A DNA stretch of 64,000 bases from Zeimonas sp050187175 (GTDB lineage Bacteria > Pseudomonadota > Gammaproteobacteria > Burkholderiales > Burkholderiaceae_E). The stretch lies in assembly GCA_050187175.1 (NCBI GenBank), contig JBFWXS010000010.1, forward strand, positions 1 to 64,000, given 5' to 3'. The notes under the pieces were generated by a model. That model did no database searches. It was not told the origin of the DNA and saw only the letters and a program-made list of their open reading frames with translations. Made by a program: the position numbers and the translations under genes. Below are positions 15,764 through 24,390 of this stretch, in pieces (positions within the stretch are counted from its first letter, which is position 1; each line of letters begins with the position of its first letter).

Positions 15764-16783
15764 ATGACGGACCACTTAGCCGAAGCCCGCCGCATACTCC
15801 AGGACACCCTGGTCATTGACACGCTCGGCGGGGCCGTGGTCCATCCGACGCCCTACGTGGAGGAAGGCACCACCTACGAGGAACAGGTCCTGGGCTACGG
15901 CTGGAGCGCGATGAACGCCTGCCTGGTCTCCGAGCCGACGTACAACGCCACCTTCGACGAAGTGCTCAAGGCGATGTACGAGAACTTTCTCTACTTCGAG
16001 ATGAGCCCGCGCGTGAAGCACGTCGAGACCGTCGACGACCTGCTCGCAGCGAAGGCCAATGGCCAGCTCGGCGTCTTCTTCGGCCTGCAGAGCGGCAGCT
16101 GTCTGGAGCAGGACCGCAAGCGGCTGCGCATCCTGCACAAGCTCGGCCTGCGCGTGCTGCAGCTGACCTACATGGAGCGCAACGCGATCGGCGACGGCTG
16201 CCTCGAACCGGCCAATCTCGGCCTCAGCCACTACGGTATCCAGGTGGTGCGCGACTGCAATCGCGTCGGCGTGCTGGTCGACTGCTCGCACGTCGGCATC
16301 CAGACGACGCTGGACGCTGCGCACCACTCGTCCAAGCCTATCGTCGTGTCGCACAGCGCGTGCCGGACGCTTGCCGACAACCCGCGCTGCGTCACCGACG
16401 AACAGATGAAGGCGGTGGCCGACAAGGGCGGCACCATCGGCATTACTCCTTACGGGCCTTTCATCCGGACCGACCGCAAGCCGCAACTCGAGGACTACCT
16501 CGCGCACTTCGACTACGCGATCAAGCTGATCGGCGCCGACCACGTCACCGTCGCGACCGACATGTTCGACGGCAAGACCAAGGTCAACTGGGCAACGCCC
16601 TGGTACTACCCGGAGATCACCCGCGGCGCCCAGTACGGCACGCGCCGCGTCGAAGGCTTCTCGCGCAAGTCCGATCTCGCCTCGTTCACCGCCGGGCTGC
16701 TGCGGCACGGGCACAGCGAGGAAACGGTCCGCAAGGTGCTGGGTGGGAACTTCATGCGCGTGCTGCGTGAAGTGTGGAAATGA
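15764..16783 (+). CDS. Membrane dipeptidase family (peptidase M19) protein with altered metal site
   Basis: A 339-aa protein that starts at MTDHLAEARR; the upstream extension of the frame overlaps the regulator. Family M19 enzymes are binuclear zinc dipeptidases. The second half matches well: DCSHVG and SHSACR keep the two conserved histidines, and GADHVTVATD is present. However, the N-terminal HxD metal motif (DGHND in typical members) reads IDTLGG, and the bridging Glu position (usually EG) reads LQSGS. The protein may therefore bind one metal, or have another activity. No signal peptide is visible. It lies next to a Bug receptor. Confidence 0.82.
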   Translation: MTDHLAEARRILQDTLVIDTLGGAVVHPTPYVEEGTTYEEQVLGYGWSAMNACLVSEPTYNATFDEVLKAMYENFLYFEMSPRVKHVETVDDLLAAKANGQLGVFFGLQSGSCLEQDRKRLRILHKLGLRVLQLTYMERNAIGDGCLEPANLGLSHYGIQVVRDCNRVGVLVDCSHVGIQTTLDAAHHSSKPIVVSHSACRTLADNPRCVTDEQMKAVADKGGTIGITPYGPFIRTDRKPQLEDYLAHFDYAIKLIGADHVTVATDMFDGKTKVNWATPWYYPEITRGAQYGTRRVEGFSRKSDLASFTAGLLRHGHSEETVRKVLGGNFMRVLREVWK

Positions 16784-16802
16784 CTGCAGTCCGGAGAAAA
16801 CC

Positions 16803-17792
16803 ATGAAAGCCTCGATCAAAGCCGCCGCGGCGGCCGTTTCCCTGGTGTTCGCCGGCACGGCGGTGCAGGCGCAGTCCGCCGATCCGGCGAACTACCCGAC
16901 GCGTCCCATTCGCATGGTCATGCCCTTCGCTGCCGGGTCGGGCTTCGACTCGATCGTGCGCATCACCAGCCAGAAGATGAGCGAGCTGCTGGGCCAGTCG
17001 GTGGTGGTCGACAACCAGGGCGGCGCGGGCGGCATGATCGCGTCGGCCATGGTCTCGCGCGCCGCGCCCGACGGCTACACGTTGATCTTCCACTCGGTGT
17101 CGACCGCCGCGGTGCTGCCGGCGGCCTACACGAACATGAAGTACGACACGCGTGCCTTCGTTCCGGTATCACTGGTTTCGGACTATCCGCTGGTGATGGC
17201 CGTGCATCCCAGCGTGCCCGCCAAGACGGTCGCCGAGTTCTCCGCGCTGCTCAAGGCCAAGCCGACCGAATACAGCTATGCATCGTCCGGCGTCGGCACC
17301 GGCCTGCATCTGGCGGCGGAGCTGTACAAGAGCAGCGCCGGCGTCCAGATCGAACACGTCCCGTACAAGGGCACGGGGCCGGCGGAGATCGATCTGATCG
17401 CCGGACGCACGCAGATGATGTTCGCGGCGCTGCCGTCGTTCTATCCGAAGATCAAGGCCGGCTCGCTGCGCGCGCTCGCCGTGACCACGACGACGCGGTC
17501 GCCGACGCTGCCGGACGTGCCGACGATGATCGAAAGCGGCCTGGCCGGCTATAACGTGCCGTTCTGGAACGGCATCTATGCGCCGCCGGGTACGCCGAAG
17601 GCAATCGTCGACAAGATCTCGGCCGCGGCAGCGCAGGCGATGCGCGACCCGGCCACGATGGCCAAGCTGCGCGAGCTGGGGGCCAACCCGATCGGCTCCA
17701 CGCCCGAAGAGCTGGACAAGTTCTGGAAGGAACAGCTGGGGCTCTATCAGCAGGCGGCGCAGCGGGCCAATCTCCGGCTGTCGGCGCAGTAG
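16803..17792 (+). CDS. Bug/TctC-family tripartite tricarboxylate transporter receptor
   Basis: A 329-aa periplasmic receptor with a signal peptide (MKASIKAAAAA to VQAQSA). The mature start YPTRPIRMVMPFAAGSGFD is characteristic of the Bug family, as are VVDNQGGAGGMI and YKGTGPAEIDLIAGR. It follows the M19 protein by 19 bp. No TctA/TctB membrane genes are near, so it is an orphan receptor, common in Burkholderiales. Its ligand is probably a carboxylate. The ATG at 16803 was chosen because the 20 residues upstream are not signal-like. Confidence 0.92.
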   Translation: MKASIKAAAAAVSLVFAGTAVQAQSADPANYPTRPIRMVMPFAAGSGFDSIVRITSQKMSELLGQSVVVDNQGGAGGMIASAMVSRAAPDGYTLIFHSVSTAAVLPAAYTNMKYDTRAFVPVSLVSDYPLVMAVHPSVPAKTVAEFSALLKAKPTEYSYASSGVGTGLHLAAELYKSSAGVQIEHVPYKGTGPAEIDLIAGRTQMMFAALPSFYPKIKAGSLRALAVTTTTRSPTLPDVPTMIESGLAGYNVPFWNGIYAPPGTPKAIVDKISAAAAQAMRDPATMAKLRELGANPIGSTPEELDKFWKEQLGLYQQAAQRANLRLSAQ

Positions 17793-17799
17793 CCGCCGC

Positions 17800-19218
17800 T
17801 CAGCCCGCGATCTCGCCGAGCGTCACCGGCTTCAGCGGCGGCCGGATGCGCAGATAGCCGACCTGGTCGACGCCCACGCCGCGTTCGGCGGCGATCAGCT
17901 CGCTCACCGTCAGGCTGCACTGGCGCCCCTGGCAGGGCCCCATGCCGCAGCGTGTGAAGGCCTTCATCTGATTGGGCCCGTCGCAGCCGGCGCGCACCAA
18001 TGCGCGCAGCTCGCCGGCCTTGACCTCCTCGCACCGACATACGACGACCTCATCGGCCGGCACGCGCAGCGGCACGGCCGGACGATACAGGTATTCCAGG
18101 AAGCGGCGCGCGTCGCGCGTGCGCCGCAGCCGGGCCAGCAGGCGCGGCAGTTCCGATGACGGCGCGGCGCCGGTTACGGCCGCGGCGGCGGCCAGGCCGG
18201 CGATCCGGCCGCTGACCGCGCAGGCCTGCGCGCCGACGATGCCGGCGCCGTCACCGGCGACGTGGATCCCCGGCGCGCTGCTGAGCTGGCCGGTGTCGTC
18301 GGTGATCGGGATCCAGCACAGCTGCCCGTCGTCCCAGCGATGCTCCGCCCGCAGCGCCATCGTCACATGCGTATTGGGTACCACCCCTTGATGCAGCAGG
18401 ATCAGCGGCGCTTCGATGCGTTCGCGGCCGCGCGCGCCGGTGAAGCAGATCGCCCGTGCCTCGCCGTCGATGTGGCCGTCGATAGCGCCGCTGCCGTCGC
18501 CATCCACGCCACGACCAGGGCCGGCGTCGATGGCCAGCTCGCGTGCGCCGCTGAAGACGGGCACGCCGCTGGCGCGCAGCGATGCGAGCAGCCGCACGCC
18601 CTTGGCCAGCACACGCCATTCGCGCAGCGCCGCCGGCAGCTGCGTCAGCGCTTCGCGGCGCATGCGCCGGTCGCTGGTATCGACCAGCGCGCGGATCGGT
18701 GCGCCGGCACGTCGCAGCTGCCAGGCGAGCAGGTACAGCAGAGGGCCGCAGCCGGCCAGCACCACCGGCGCGGCCGGGATCACGCCAGCCGACTTCAGCA
18801 GGATCTGTGCCGCACCGGCGGTCATGACGCCGGGCAGCGTCCAGCCCGGGATCGGCATCGGGCGTTCGAGCGCACCCGTGCACAGGATCACGCGCTCGGC
18901 CTGCAGCCGGTGGACGGCGCCGTCGCGGCGGTAGTGCAGCGTACGCTCGCGCGTGACTTCCCAGACTGCCGCGCCCGCTTCGTAGCGCGCCCCGCTCGCA
19001 CGCAGCGCCGCGGCCAGCGTGCTGCCCGCTTGATAATCGGTGCCCAGCAGGCGCGCATGCGAGGGCGAGGCCCGTTCGACGGCGCGATAGATCTGACCGC
19101 CCGGCACCGGCTGTTCGTCGAACAAGACGACCGAGCAGCCGCCCTGGCGCGCGGCGATCGCCGCAGCCATGCCGGCCGGACCGGCGCCGACGATCGCGAT
19201 GTCGACGCGCTCAGTCAA
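17800..19218 (-). CDS. FAD/NAD-binding oxidoreductase, opine oxidase A / HcnB-like
   Basis: A 472-aa flavoprotein with the N-terminal FAD loop GAGPAG (residues 11-16) and a central NAD(P)-type region. The C-terminal BFD-like [2Fe-2S] domain has Cys394, Cys396, Cys424 and Cys429. It is the largest part of a three-gene set with 19211-19540 (8-bp overlap) and 19544-20686, the HcnABC/opine-oxidase architecture. Such complexes oxidise the C-N bond of amino acids or opines at the inner membrane. Hydrogen cyanide synthesis is less likely, since the neighbour is a C-N lyase. Confidence 0.86.
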   Translation of the reverse strand: MTERVDIAIVGAGPAGMAAAIAARQGGCSVVLFDEQPVPGGQIYRAVERASPSHARLLGTDYQAGSTLAAALRASGARYEAGAAVWEVTRERTLHYRRDGAVHRLQAERVILCTGALERPMPIPGWTLPGVMTAGAAQILLKSAGVIPAAPVVLAGCGPLLYLLAWQLRRAGAPIRALVDTSDRRMRREALTQLPAALREWRVLAKGVRLLASLRASGVPVFSGARELAIDAGPGRGVDGDGSGAIDGHIDGEARAICFTGARGRERIEAPLILLHQGVVPNTHVTMALRAEHRWDDGQLCWIPITDDTGQLSSAPGIHVAGDGAGIVGAQACAVSGRIAGLAAAAAVTGAAPSSELPRLLARLRRTRDARRFLEYLYRPAVPLRVPADEVVVCRCEEVKAGELRALVRAGCDGPNQMKAFTRCGMGPCQGRQCSLTVSELIAAERGVGVDQVGYLRIRPPLKPVTLGEIAG

Positions 19219-19540
19219 CGGACACCTCTTCGCCGGGCAGGCGGCGGGGGCCGCGCTGTTCGCGCACGGCCATGCCGTCGCGCAGCTCGATCAGGCACGC
19301 CTGGCGATTCGGCACGCCGTCGATCTCGACGAGGCAGTCGAAGCAGGCGCCCATCATGCAGTACGGTGCGCGCGGTACGCCCGACACTGCCGACCTGCGA
19401 AAGACCAGGACACCCGCCTGCAGCAGCGCCGCCGCCACCGTGCAGCCGGCGCCCGCGCTCAGCGGCCGTCCTTCGAAGCTGAAACTCAGCGTCTCCTCGT
19501 CGGGGCTTTGCGGCAATCGGACGAAGCGGCGATCGGACAT
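19211..19540 (-). CDS. Small [2Fe-2S] subunit, HcnA/opine-oxidase-like
   Basis: A 109-aa ferredoxin-like protein with the cluster Cys61, Cys66, Cys69 and Cys82 (CMMGACFDC and QAC). This is the compact [2Fe-2S] subunit that sits between the two flavoproteins in HcnABC and in three-part opine/amino-acid dehydrogenases. Its 3' end overlaps the start of the large subunit gene, and the DadA-like subunit stop lies 3 bp before its start, so translation is coupled. Confidence 0.87.
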   Translation of the reverse strand: MSDRRFVRLPQSPDEETLSFSFEGRPLSAGAGCTVAAALLQAGVLVFRRSAVSGVPRAPYCMMGACFDCLVEIDGVPNRQACLIELRDGMAVREQRGPRRLPGEEVSVD

Positions 19541-19543
19541 GGC

Positions 19544-20686
19544 TCAGTTCACGTACATGGCCGGCGCGCCGGCCCGCTTGAAGCGTTCGCTGCCGAACGC
19601 GGCGAGCGACGCCGGCGGCTCGCCGCCCGCGATCCACGGCGCGATCAGCAGCGCGTGCGTGGCCGCCAGCGTGACACCGCTATGGCAGGTCACCACGTAG
19701 GCCCCGGGACAGTCGCGCGAGGCCTCGTACAGCGGAAAGCCATCCGGCGTCATCACGCGCAAGGCGCCCCAGGTCCGCACCAGGTTGACGTCGCGCAGCA
19801 GCGGAAACGCTCGCACCGCGCGCCTCGCCATGAACTGCATCACGTCGAAGGTGGTGCCGTCGTCATAGCCGACGTCCTCGACCGAGTCGCCGATCTGAAC
19901 GCTGCCCTCGTCGGTCTGGCGCAGCTTGTTCGTCGGGTAGTCGAGGAAACGATGCAGCCGCTCGGTAACCAGGATCTGGCCGCGGCTGGGCACGACCGGC
20001 GCATGCAGGCCGGCCTGAGCCGCCAGCGCGGCGTTGCCGAGCCCGGCCGCCAGGACGACGCGCTGCGCGCCATGGACGCCGTCCGCGGTGCTGACCTCGA
20101 AGCCGGCGGCGCCGTGCCGGATCCGCTCGACGCGAGCACCGGCGTGGAGCTGGACCTCGCAGGCCGCACAGGCGGCGCGCAGGGCTCGAAACAGCTTCAG
20201 CGGATTGACGTGGCCGTCCATCGGCGTGTAGCTGGCCCCCACTACTTCGGGACCGATGGCCGGCAGTCGCGCGCGCAGATCGGCGCCGGCCAGCATCTGG
20301 AATGGATACGGCCCCTCCACCGACTGCTGCAGCGCGCGCATGCTCTGCTCGCGCGCCAGATACTCGTCGTCGGTGAAGCACAGGTAGAAGCCGCCGGGCT
20401 GCTCGAGATGGACGTCGATGCCGGTCAGCGCCTGCAGTTCGTGCGCGAACCGCTTCCACAGCACCGCGGCGTCGCGGCTCCATTGCGCGTAGGCAGGCAG
20501 GCCAATCCCCTTGTTCTGCACCCAGACCAGGCCGAAATTGCCGCGCGTGGCGCGGAAGGCCGCGTCGCCTTCGTCGAGCACGCCGACGCGGCGGCCGCCG
20601 CGCGCCAGCCCATAAGCCAGACACGCGCCGACGAGTCCGCCGCCGACCACGAGAACGTCCGAGCGGCTGATCAGCTTCGAGGACAT
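19544..20686 (-). CDS. FAD-dependent amine/amino-acid oxidoreductase, HcnC/opine oxidase B/DadA-like
   Basis: A 380-aa protein of the D-amino-acid oxidase (DAO) fold. FAD loop VVGGGLVGACLAYGLA at residues 12-27 and the C-terminal FAD contact VVTCHSGVTLAATHA (about 340-355) are visible. The start MSSKLISRSD at 20686 was chosen; the longer frame to 21286 overlaps the lyase gene out of frame. It is the catalytic subunit expected to oxidise a secondary amine or amino acid and to pass electrons through the two [2Fe-2S] partners downstream. Confidence 0.86.
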   Translation of the reverse strand: MSSKLISRSDVLVVGGGLVGACLAYGLARGGRRVGVLDEGDAAFRATRGNFGLVWVQNKGIGLPAYAQWSRDAAVLWKRFAHELQALTGIDVHLEQPGGFYLCFTDDEYLAREQSMRALQQSVEGPYPFQMLAGADLRARLPAIGPEVVGASYTPMDGHVNPLKLFRALRAACAACEVQLHAGARVERIRHGAAGFEVSTADGVHGAQRVVLAAGLGNAALAAQAGLHAPVVPSRGQILVTERLHRFLDYPTNKLRQTDEGSVQIGDSVEDVGYDDGTTFDVMQFMARRAVRAFPLLRDVNLVRTWGALRVMTPDGFPLYEASRDCPGAYVVTCHSGVTLAATHALLIAPWIAGGEPPASLAAFGSERFKRAGAPAMYVN

Positions 20687-20796
20687 GGCGAACGGATCGC
20701 GGCGGGCGGCGGGAACGTCGCGGGCGCGGGCGCGGGCCGCGGCGCGGGCCGGGACGTAGGTCGGGGCGTTGGCCGGAGCACGGGTATGCGCGCGGA

Positions 20797-22299
20797 TCAG
20801 GCCGCAGCCAGGCCGCGTATCTCCGACTTCAGCGCCTGCCGAGCCGCGGCCAGGCGCTGCCGCTCGGCGCGCGCTGCAGCGACATGCCGCTGCACGCTGT
20901 CCTGGAGTTCGGCCGCACGCTGGCGCACATGCTCCGGCGCCGGCCCGCCGCCCTGGCGCCGCTCGAAAGCGGTGATGGCCGGATCCAGGCTGCGGCGCAC
21001 AAGATCGTCTCCCAGCCGCAGGGTTCGCCCCAGATGATCGACGGCGGCACGATCGACGCGCTCCGAATCGATCTGATGTGCAGCGACGCCGTCGTGCAGC
21101 GCCTCGCGCACGACCGCGCCCACGACGTGGTGGGCCTCGCGGAAGGACAGGCCGCGTTCGCGAACCAGCGTGTCGGCAAGATCGGTCGCCGTGCAGAAAT
21201 CGGCGCGCGCGCGTTCGAGCATCACATCGGCGTTCGGGCTGGCCGTGCGCAGGACCAGCTCGAGCAAACGATAGACACGCAGGCATTCTTCAGCGGCCTC
21301 GAAAAAGCTGCGCATGCTCTCGCGATTGCCGTCGCCGGTATGCGTGAAGTTCACGCCCTTGACGGTCGACAGCGCCGCCATCAGCAGACCCATCAGATGG
21401 CCGCCCTTGCCCTTCAGCGATTCGAGCACGACCGGATTCTTCTTCTGCGGCATGATGCTCGAGGTGCCGGCCACGCTGTCCGGGAAATCGATCAACCCGA
21501 ACTCGGGCGTGCACCAGACGAAGTAGTCCTGCGCGACGCGGCTCGCACCGGCGGCCGCGATGGCGAATGCCGACAGCAGCGCCAGCGCATAGTCGCGCGA
21601 AGCCACCGCATCGAGCGCATGCGGGACCACCGCCTCGAAGCCGAGCAGACGGGCCGCTTCCTGCTGGACGATGGGAAACGAGGTTCCGGCCAGCGCGCCC
21701 GCGCCCAGCGGGCACTGCCGCAGCGTCGGCAGCACCGCGGCGATGCGATCGAGGTCGCGCGCGATGGACTCGGCAACCCCCGACAGATAGAAGCCGTAAG
21801 TGATCGGCTGGGCCGGCTGCAGATGCGTATAGCCGGGCATCACCACTTCGGCATGTACCGAGGCATTGGCGAGCGCCGACGAGCAGGCGCCGGCGCCCGC
21901 TTCCAGCAAGCGCAGCAGCGACTCGCGCGCGCGCATCCGGTCCATGGTGGCGAGAATGTCGTTGCGGCTTCGCGCGACGTGCAGGCTGCCGCCGGCGCGC
22001 GGGCCGGCAACGCTCATCAGATGCACTTCGTAGTTGAAGTAAGCGTCCTCGATGGCCGCATCCAGCGACACCGCGGCCGCGCCCTCGGCTTCGATCCGCA
22101 GCAGCGCGCGGGCCAGCGTGCATGCATCTTCGCGCGACATCAGCCCGGCTCGCAGCAGCATCAGCAGATGCGCCTGGTTGACGTCGGTCAGCGGCTCGAA
22201 CACGGCGGGAAAATCGCGCGCGAGCCGCGGTCCGTACACGTGTTCGCAGACCTCGGGGGCCGTCGCTTCGGCCAGACGGCGGCTGATCTTGGACTCCAT
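20797..22299 (-). CDS. Argininosuccinate lyase-superfamily C-N lyase (EDDS-lyase-like candidate)
   Basis: A 500-aa member of the fumarase/aspartase superfamily. All three signatures are seen: ARSRND (residues 109-114), GYTHLQPAQ (156-164) and GTSSIMPQKKNP (278-289) with the catalytic Ser. Housekeeping ArgH is about 460 aa; this longer form, placed with an opine-oxidase set, is more like catabolic lyases that release fumarate from N-substituted aspartates (EDDS lyase type). The start at 22299 leaves 120 bp to the divergent LysR gene. Whether it can cleave argininosuccinate is not decidable from sequence. Confidence 0.82.
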   Translation of the reverse strand: MESKISRRLAEATAPEVCEHVYGPRLARDFPAVFEPLTDVNQAHLLMLLRAGLMSREDACTLARALLRIEAEGAAAVSLDAAIEDAYFNYEVHLMSVAGPRAGGSLHVARSRNDILATMDRMRARESLLRLLEAGAGACSSALANASVHAEVVMPGYTHLQPAQPITYGFYLSGVAESIARDLDRIAAVLPTLRQCPLGAGALAGTSFPIVQQEAARLLGFEAVVPHALDAVASRDYALALLSAFAIAAAGASRVAQDYFVWCTPEFGLIDFPDSVAGTSSIMPQKKNPVVLESLKGKGGHLMGLLMAALSTVKGVNFTHTGDGNRESMRSFFEAAEECLRVYRLLELVLRTASPNADVMLERARADFCTATDLADTLVRERGLSFREAHHVVGAVVREALHDGVAAHQIDSERVDRAAVDHLGRTLRLGDDLVRRSLDPAITAFERRQGGGPAPEHVRQRAAELQDSVQRHVAAARAERQRLAAARQALKSEIRGLAAA

Positions 22300-22355
22300 G
22301 CGAGCCAGTGTAGAAACCGGCCATAATGCGGTCAAATTCGACTTTGCGGGGCCTA

Positions 22356-22376
22356 CATGCAGAATTGATATGCATG
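22356..22376. promoter_or_regulatory. LysR-type operator candidate CATGCA-N9-TGCATG
   Basis: A 21-bp interrupted palindrome with perfect 6-bp arms (22356-22361 and 22371-22376) lies in the 120-bp divergent gap, 44 bp before the LysR start. LysR regulators typically bind interrupted dyads here and control both genes. The AT-rich centre supports this reading. Confidence 0.5.
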
Positions 22377-22419
22377 GATCAACAGGCGCCGTCCGGCCTA
22401 TCGCGGTGGTGGAACCGTC

Positions 22420-23319
22420 ATGGACTTCAAGCAGATCGAGACCTTCCGTTCCGTCATGCAGACACGGTCCATGACCGTATCCGCGGCCGCGCTGCATACG
22501 TCGCAGCCGAACGTGAGCCGGCTGATCGCCAAGCTGGAGCGCGAGCTCGGTTTCAAGCTGTTCCAGCGCGTTGGGCTGCGGCTGGTGCCTACGCCGGAAG
22601 CCGAAGCGCTGTATCAAGAAGTGCAGCGCTCGTTTGTCGGCCTGGCCGCGATCCGGGAGGCCGCCGGCACGATCCGCGAACTCGGCACGGGTGGCCTCAA
22701 GATCGCCGCATCGCCGGCGCTGTCGATCGGCGTGCTGCCGCCGGCGCTGCAGCGCTTCCGCCAGCGGCGTCCCGACGTCGGCGTGACCGTGCATACCAGC
22801 GACTCGGCTACCGTCTGCAAGTGGACCTCGTCGGGCTTCTGCGACTTCGGGCTCGCGTCCTTCATTCCCGAGATGTCGGAGCTGGTCGGCGAGCTGATGC
22901 ATCGCGAGAACGGACTGTGCCTGGTGCCGTCCGATCACCGGCTGGCACGCAAGCGCCGCATCCTCGCCAGTGACCTGGACGGTGAATGCTTCATCTCGCT
23001 GGGCGGAGCGGACCGCTCGCGCGCCGAGATCGATGCGGCGTTCAAGCCCGACCGGCGCCGGCTGACGATCGAGACGCCGTATGCCACCACGATCTGCACC
23101 ATGGTCAGCCTGGGCCTGGGCGTCAGCGTGGTGAATCCACTGGTCGTGCGCAGCCTGCCGCTGCCGAATGTGACCGCGCGGCCCTTCTCGCCGGCGGTCG
23201 AGTTCCGCTGCTACTCGGTGCGCGCCAGCGAGCGGCTGCTGCCCGTGCTGGCCGCCGAATTCCTCGACTGCGTGCGCGAGGTGTTCGCGCTGCGCGAACG
23301 CGAGCGAGGCCGCGGCTAG
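22420..23319 (+). CDS. LysR-family transcriptional regulator
   Basis: A 299-aa regulator. The N-terminal helix-turn-helix (residues 1-60; FRSVMQTRSMTVSAAALHTS and QPNVSRLIAKLERELG) is followed by a periplasmic-binding-like effector domain (about 90-290; GTGGLKIAASPALSIGVLP). It is divergent from the C-N lyase and opine-oxidase-like genes, the standard layout for a LysR activator of an adjacent catabolic operon. Confidence 0.9.
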   Translation: MDFKQIETFRSVMQTRSMTVSAAALHTSQPNVSRLIAKLERELGFKLFQRVGLRLVPTPEAEALYQEVQRSFVGLAAIREAAGTIRELGTGGLKIAASPALSIGVLPPALQRFRQRRPDVGVTVHTSDSATVCKWTSSGFCDFGLASFIPEMSELVGELMHRENGLCLVPSDHRLARKRRILASDLDGECFISLGGADRSRAEIDAAFKPDRRRLTIETPYATTICTMVSLGLGVSVVNPLVVRSLPLPNVTARPFSPAVEFRCYSVRASERLLPVLAAEFLDCVREVFALRERERGRG

Positions 23320-23332
23320 CGCGCGGCCCGGT

Positions 23333-24337
23333 TCAGCCCTTGTACAGGCCCAGTTCGGTCAGCAGTCCGCGGGCCACCGCCTCTTCCGACTGCATGAAGC
23401 GCAGCATGTCAGCACCGCCGATGAACTGCGGCTTCAGCTGCTGCTTCACCAGGAACTGCCTCCACTCGTCGGTCTCGGTGGCCTGGCGGAATGCGCGCAC
23501 CCAGAAGTCGACCTGCTCGGGCGTCATGCCGCGGTGGCCGAGCACGCCCTGCATCGATGAGTAGTCGACGTCGACGCCCTGCTCGCGCCACGTCGGCACG
23601 TCGTCGAGCGGACTGGACAGCCGCGTGGGACTCATGGTGGCCAGCACGCGCGCGCGGCCCGAGGTCTTGGGCGTCACCAGGTTCGAGGCGGTCGCCACCA
23701 CGGCCCCGATATGGCCGCCGAGCAGTGCCGTCACCGATTCGTTCGACGACTTGAACGGCACCATGGTCAGCTTGGCGATGTTGACGCCGGCGACCTTCAG
23801 CGGCTTGGCGATCGCGGCATGCACGTGATTGCCCAGCGCCGTCGCCATGCCGATCGGCACCGAACCCGGATCGGCGCGCAGACGGCTGACCAGATCGCGC
23901 GTGTCGCGTATCGGCGAGTCGGCGCGCACCGCCACGACGGCGCCTTCTTCGAAGAATACGGCGATCGGCGTCAGGTCGGTCCAGGTCGCGCGCGCCTCGC
24001 CCAGCAGCTTGTAGTGCAGCATCGCGTGCGTGTAGGTGGTCAGCGTATGACCGTCCAGATTGCCGGAATTGACAAGATTGATCGCGATCGATCCGGCGCC
24101 GCCGGGCCGGTTCGATACGATGATGGGGGTCGGCACGATCTTGCGCCGCTCGAGGATCTCCTTGAGCATACGCACCGACGTATCGACCGATGCGCCCGGG
24201 CCCGCGGGCACCACGTACTCCACCGGCCGCGTCGGCTGCCAGCCGCTCTGTGCGCGTGCGCCCACGCAGGGCAGCGCCGCCGCCGCGCCCAGCAGCCGGC
24301 GCCGCGAGAGCCTGAGATTCGATCCCTTCTCCATCAT
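23333..24337 (-). CDS. Bug/TctC-family receptor with Tat-like signal
   Basis: A 334-aa periplasmic receptor. The leader contains SRRRLLGAAAALPCVGARAQ, a twin-arginine-like signal, after a short basic start. The mature part follows the Bug pattern (VEYVVPAGPGASVDTSVRML, IVSNRPGGAGSI). It is the last gene of the minus-strand unit headed by MarR and follows the MmgE/PrpD gene by 53 bp. A carboxylate or acyl substrate related to that unit is likely. Confidence 0.9.
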   Translation of the reverse strand: MMEKGSNLRLSRRRLLGAAAALPCVGARAQSGWQPTRPVEYVVPAGPGASVDTSVRMLKEILERRKIVPTPIIVSNRPGGAGSIAINLVNSGNLDGHTLTTYTHAMLHYKLLGEARATWTDLTPIAVFFEEGAVVAVRADSPIRDTRDLVSRLRADPGSVPIGMATALGNHVHAAIAKPLKVAGVNIAKLTMVPFKSSNESVTALLGGHIGAVVATASNLVTPKTSGRARVLATMSPTRLSSPLDDVPTWREQGVDVDYSSMQGVLGHRGMTPEQVDFWVRAFRQATETDEWRQFLVKQQLKPQFIGGADMLRFMQSEEAVARGLLTELGLYKG

Positions 24338-24390
24338 CGTCTCCTCGCTTTCGTTGCTCTGATCGTCTTCGTTGAGTGGTCTTCGCTGGG

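Noticed and set aside
17800..20686. Hydrogen cyanide synthase hcnABC
   Set aside because: The architecture is the same, but the gene neighbours (C-N lyase, LysR, Bug receptor) fit amino-acid or opine catabolism better; HCN synthesis cannot be claimed from sequence.
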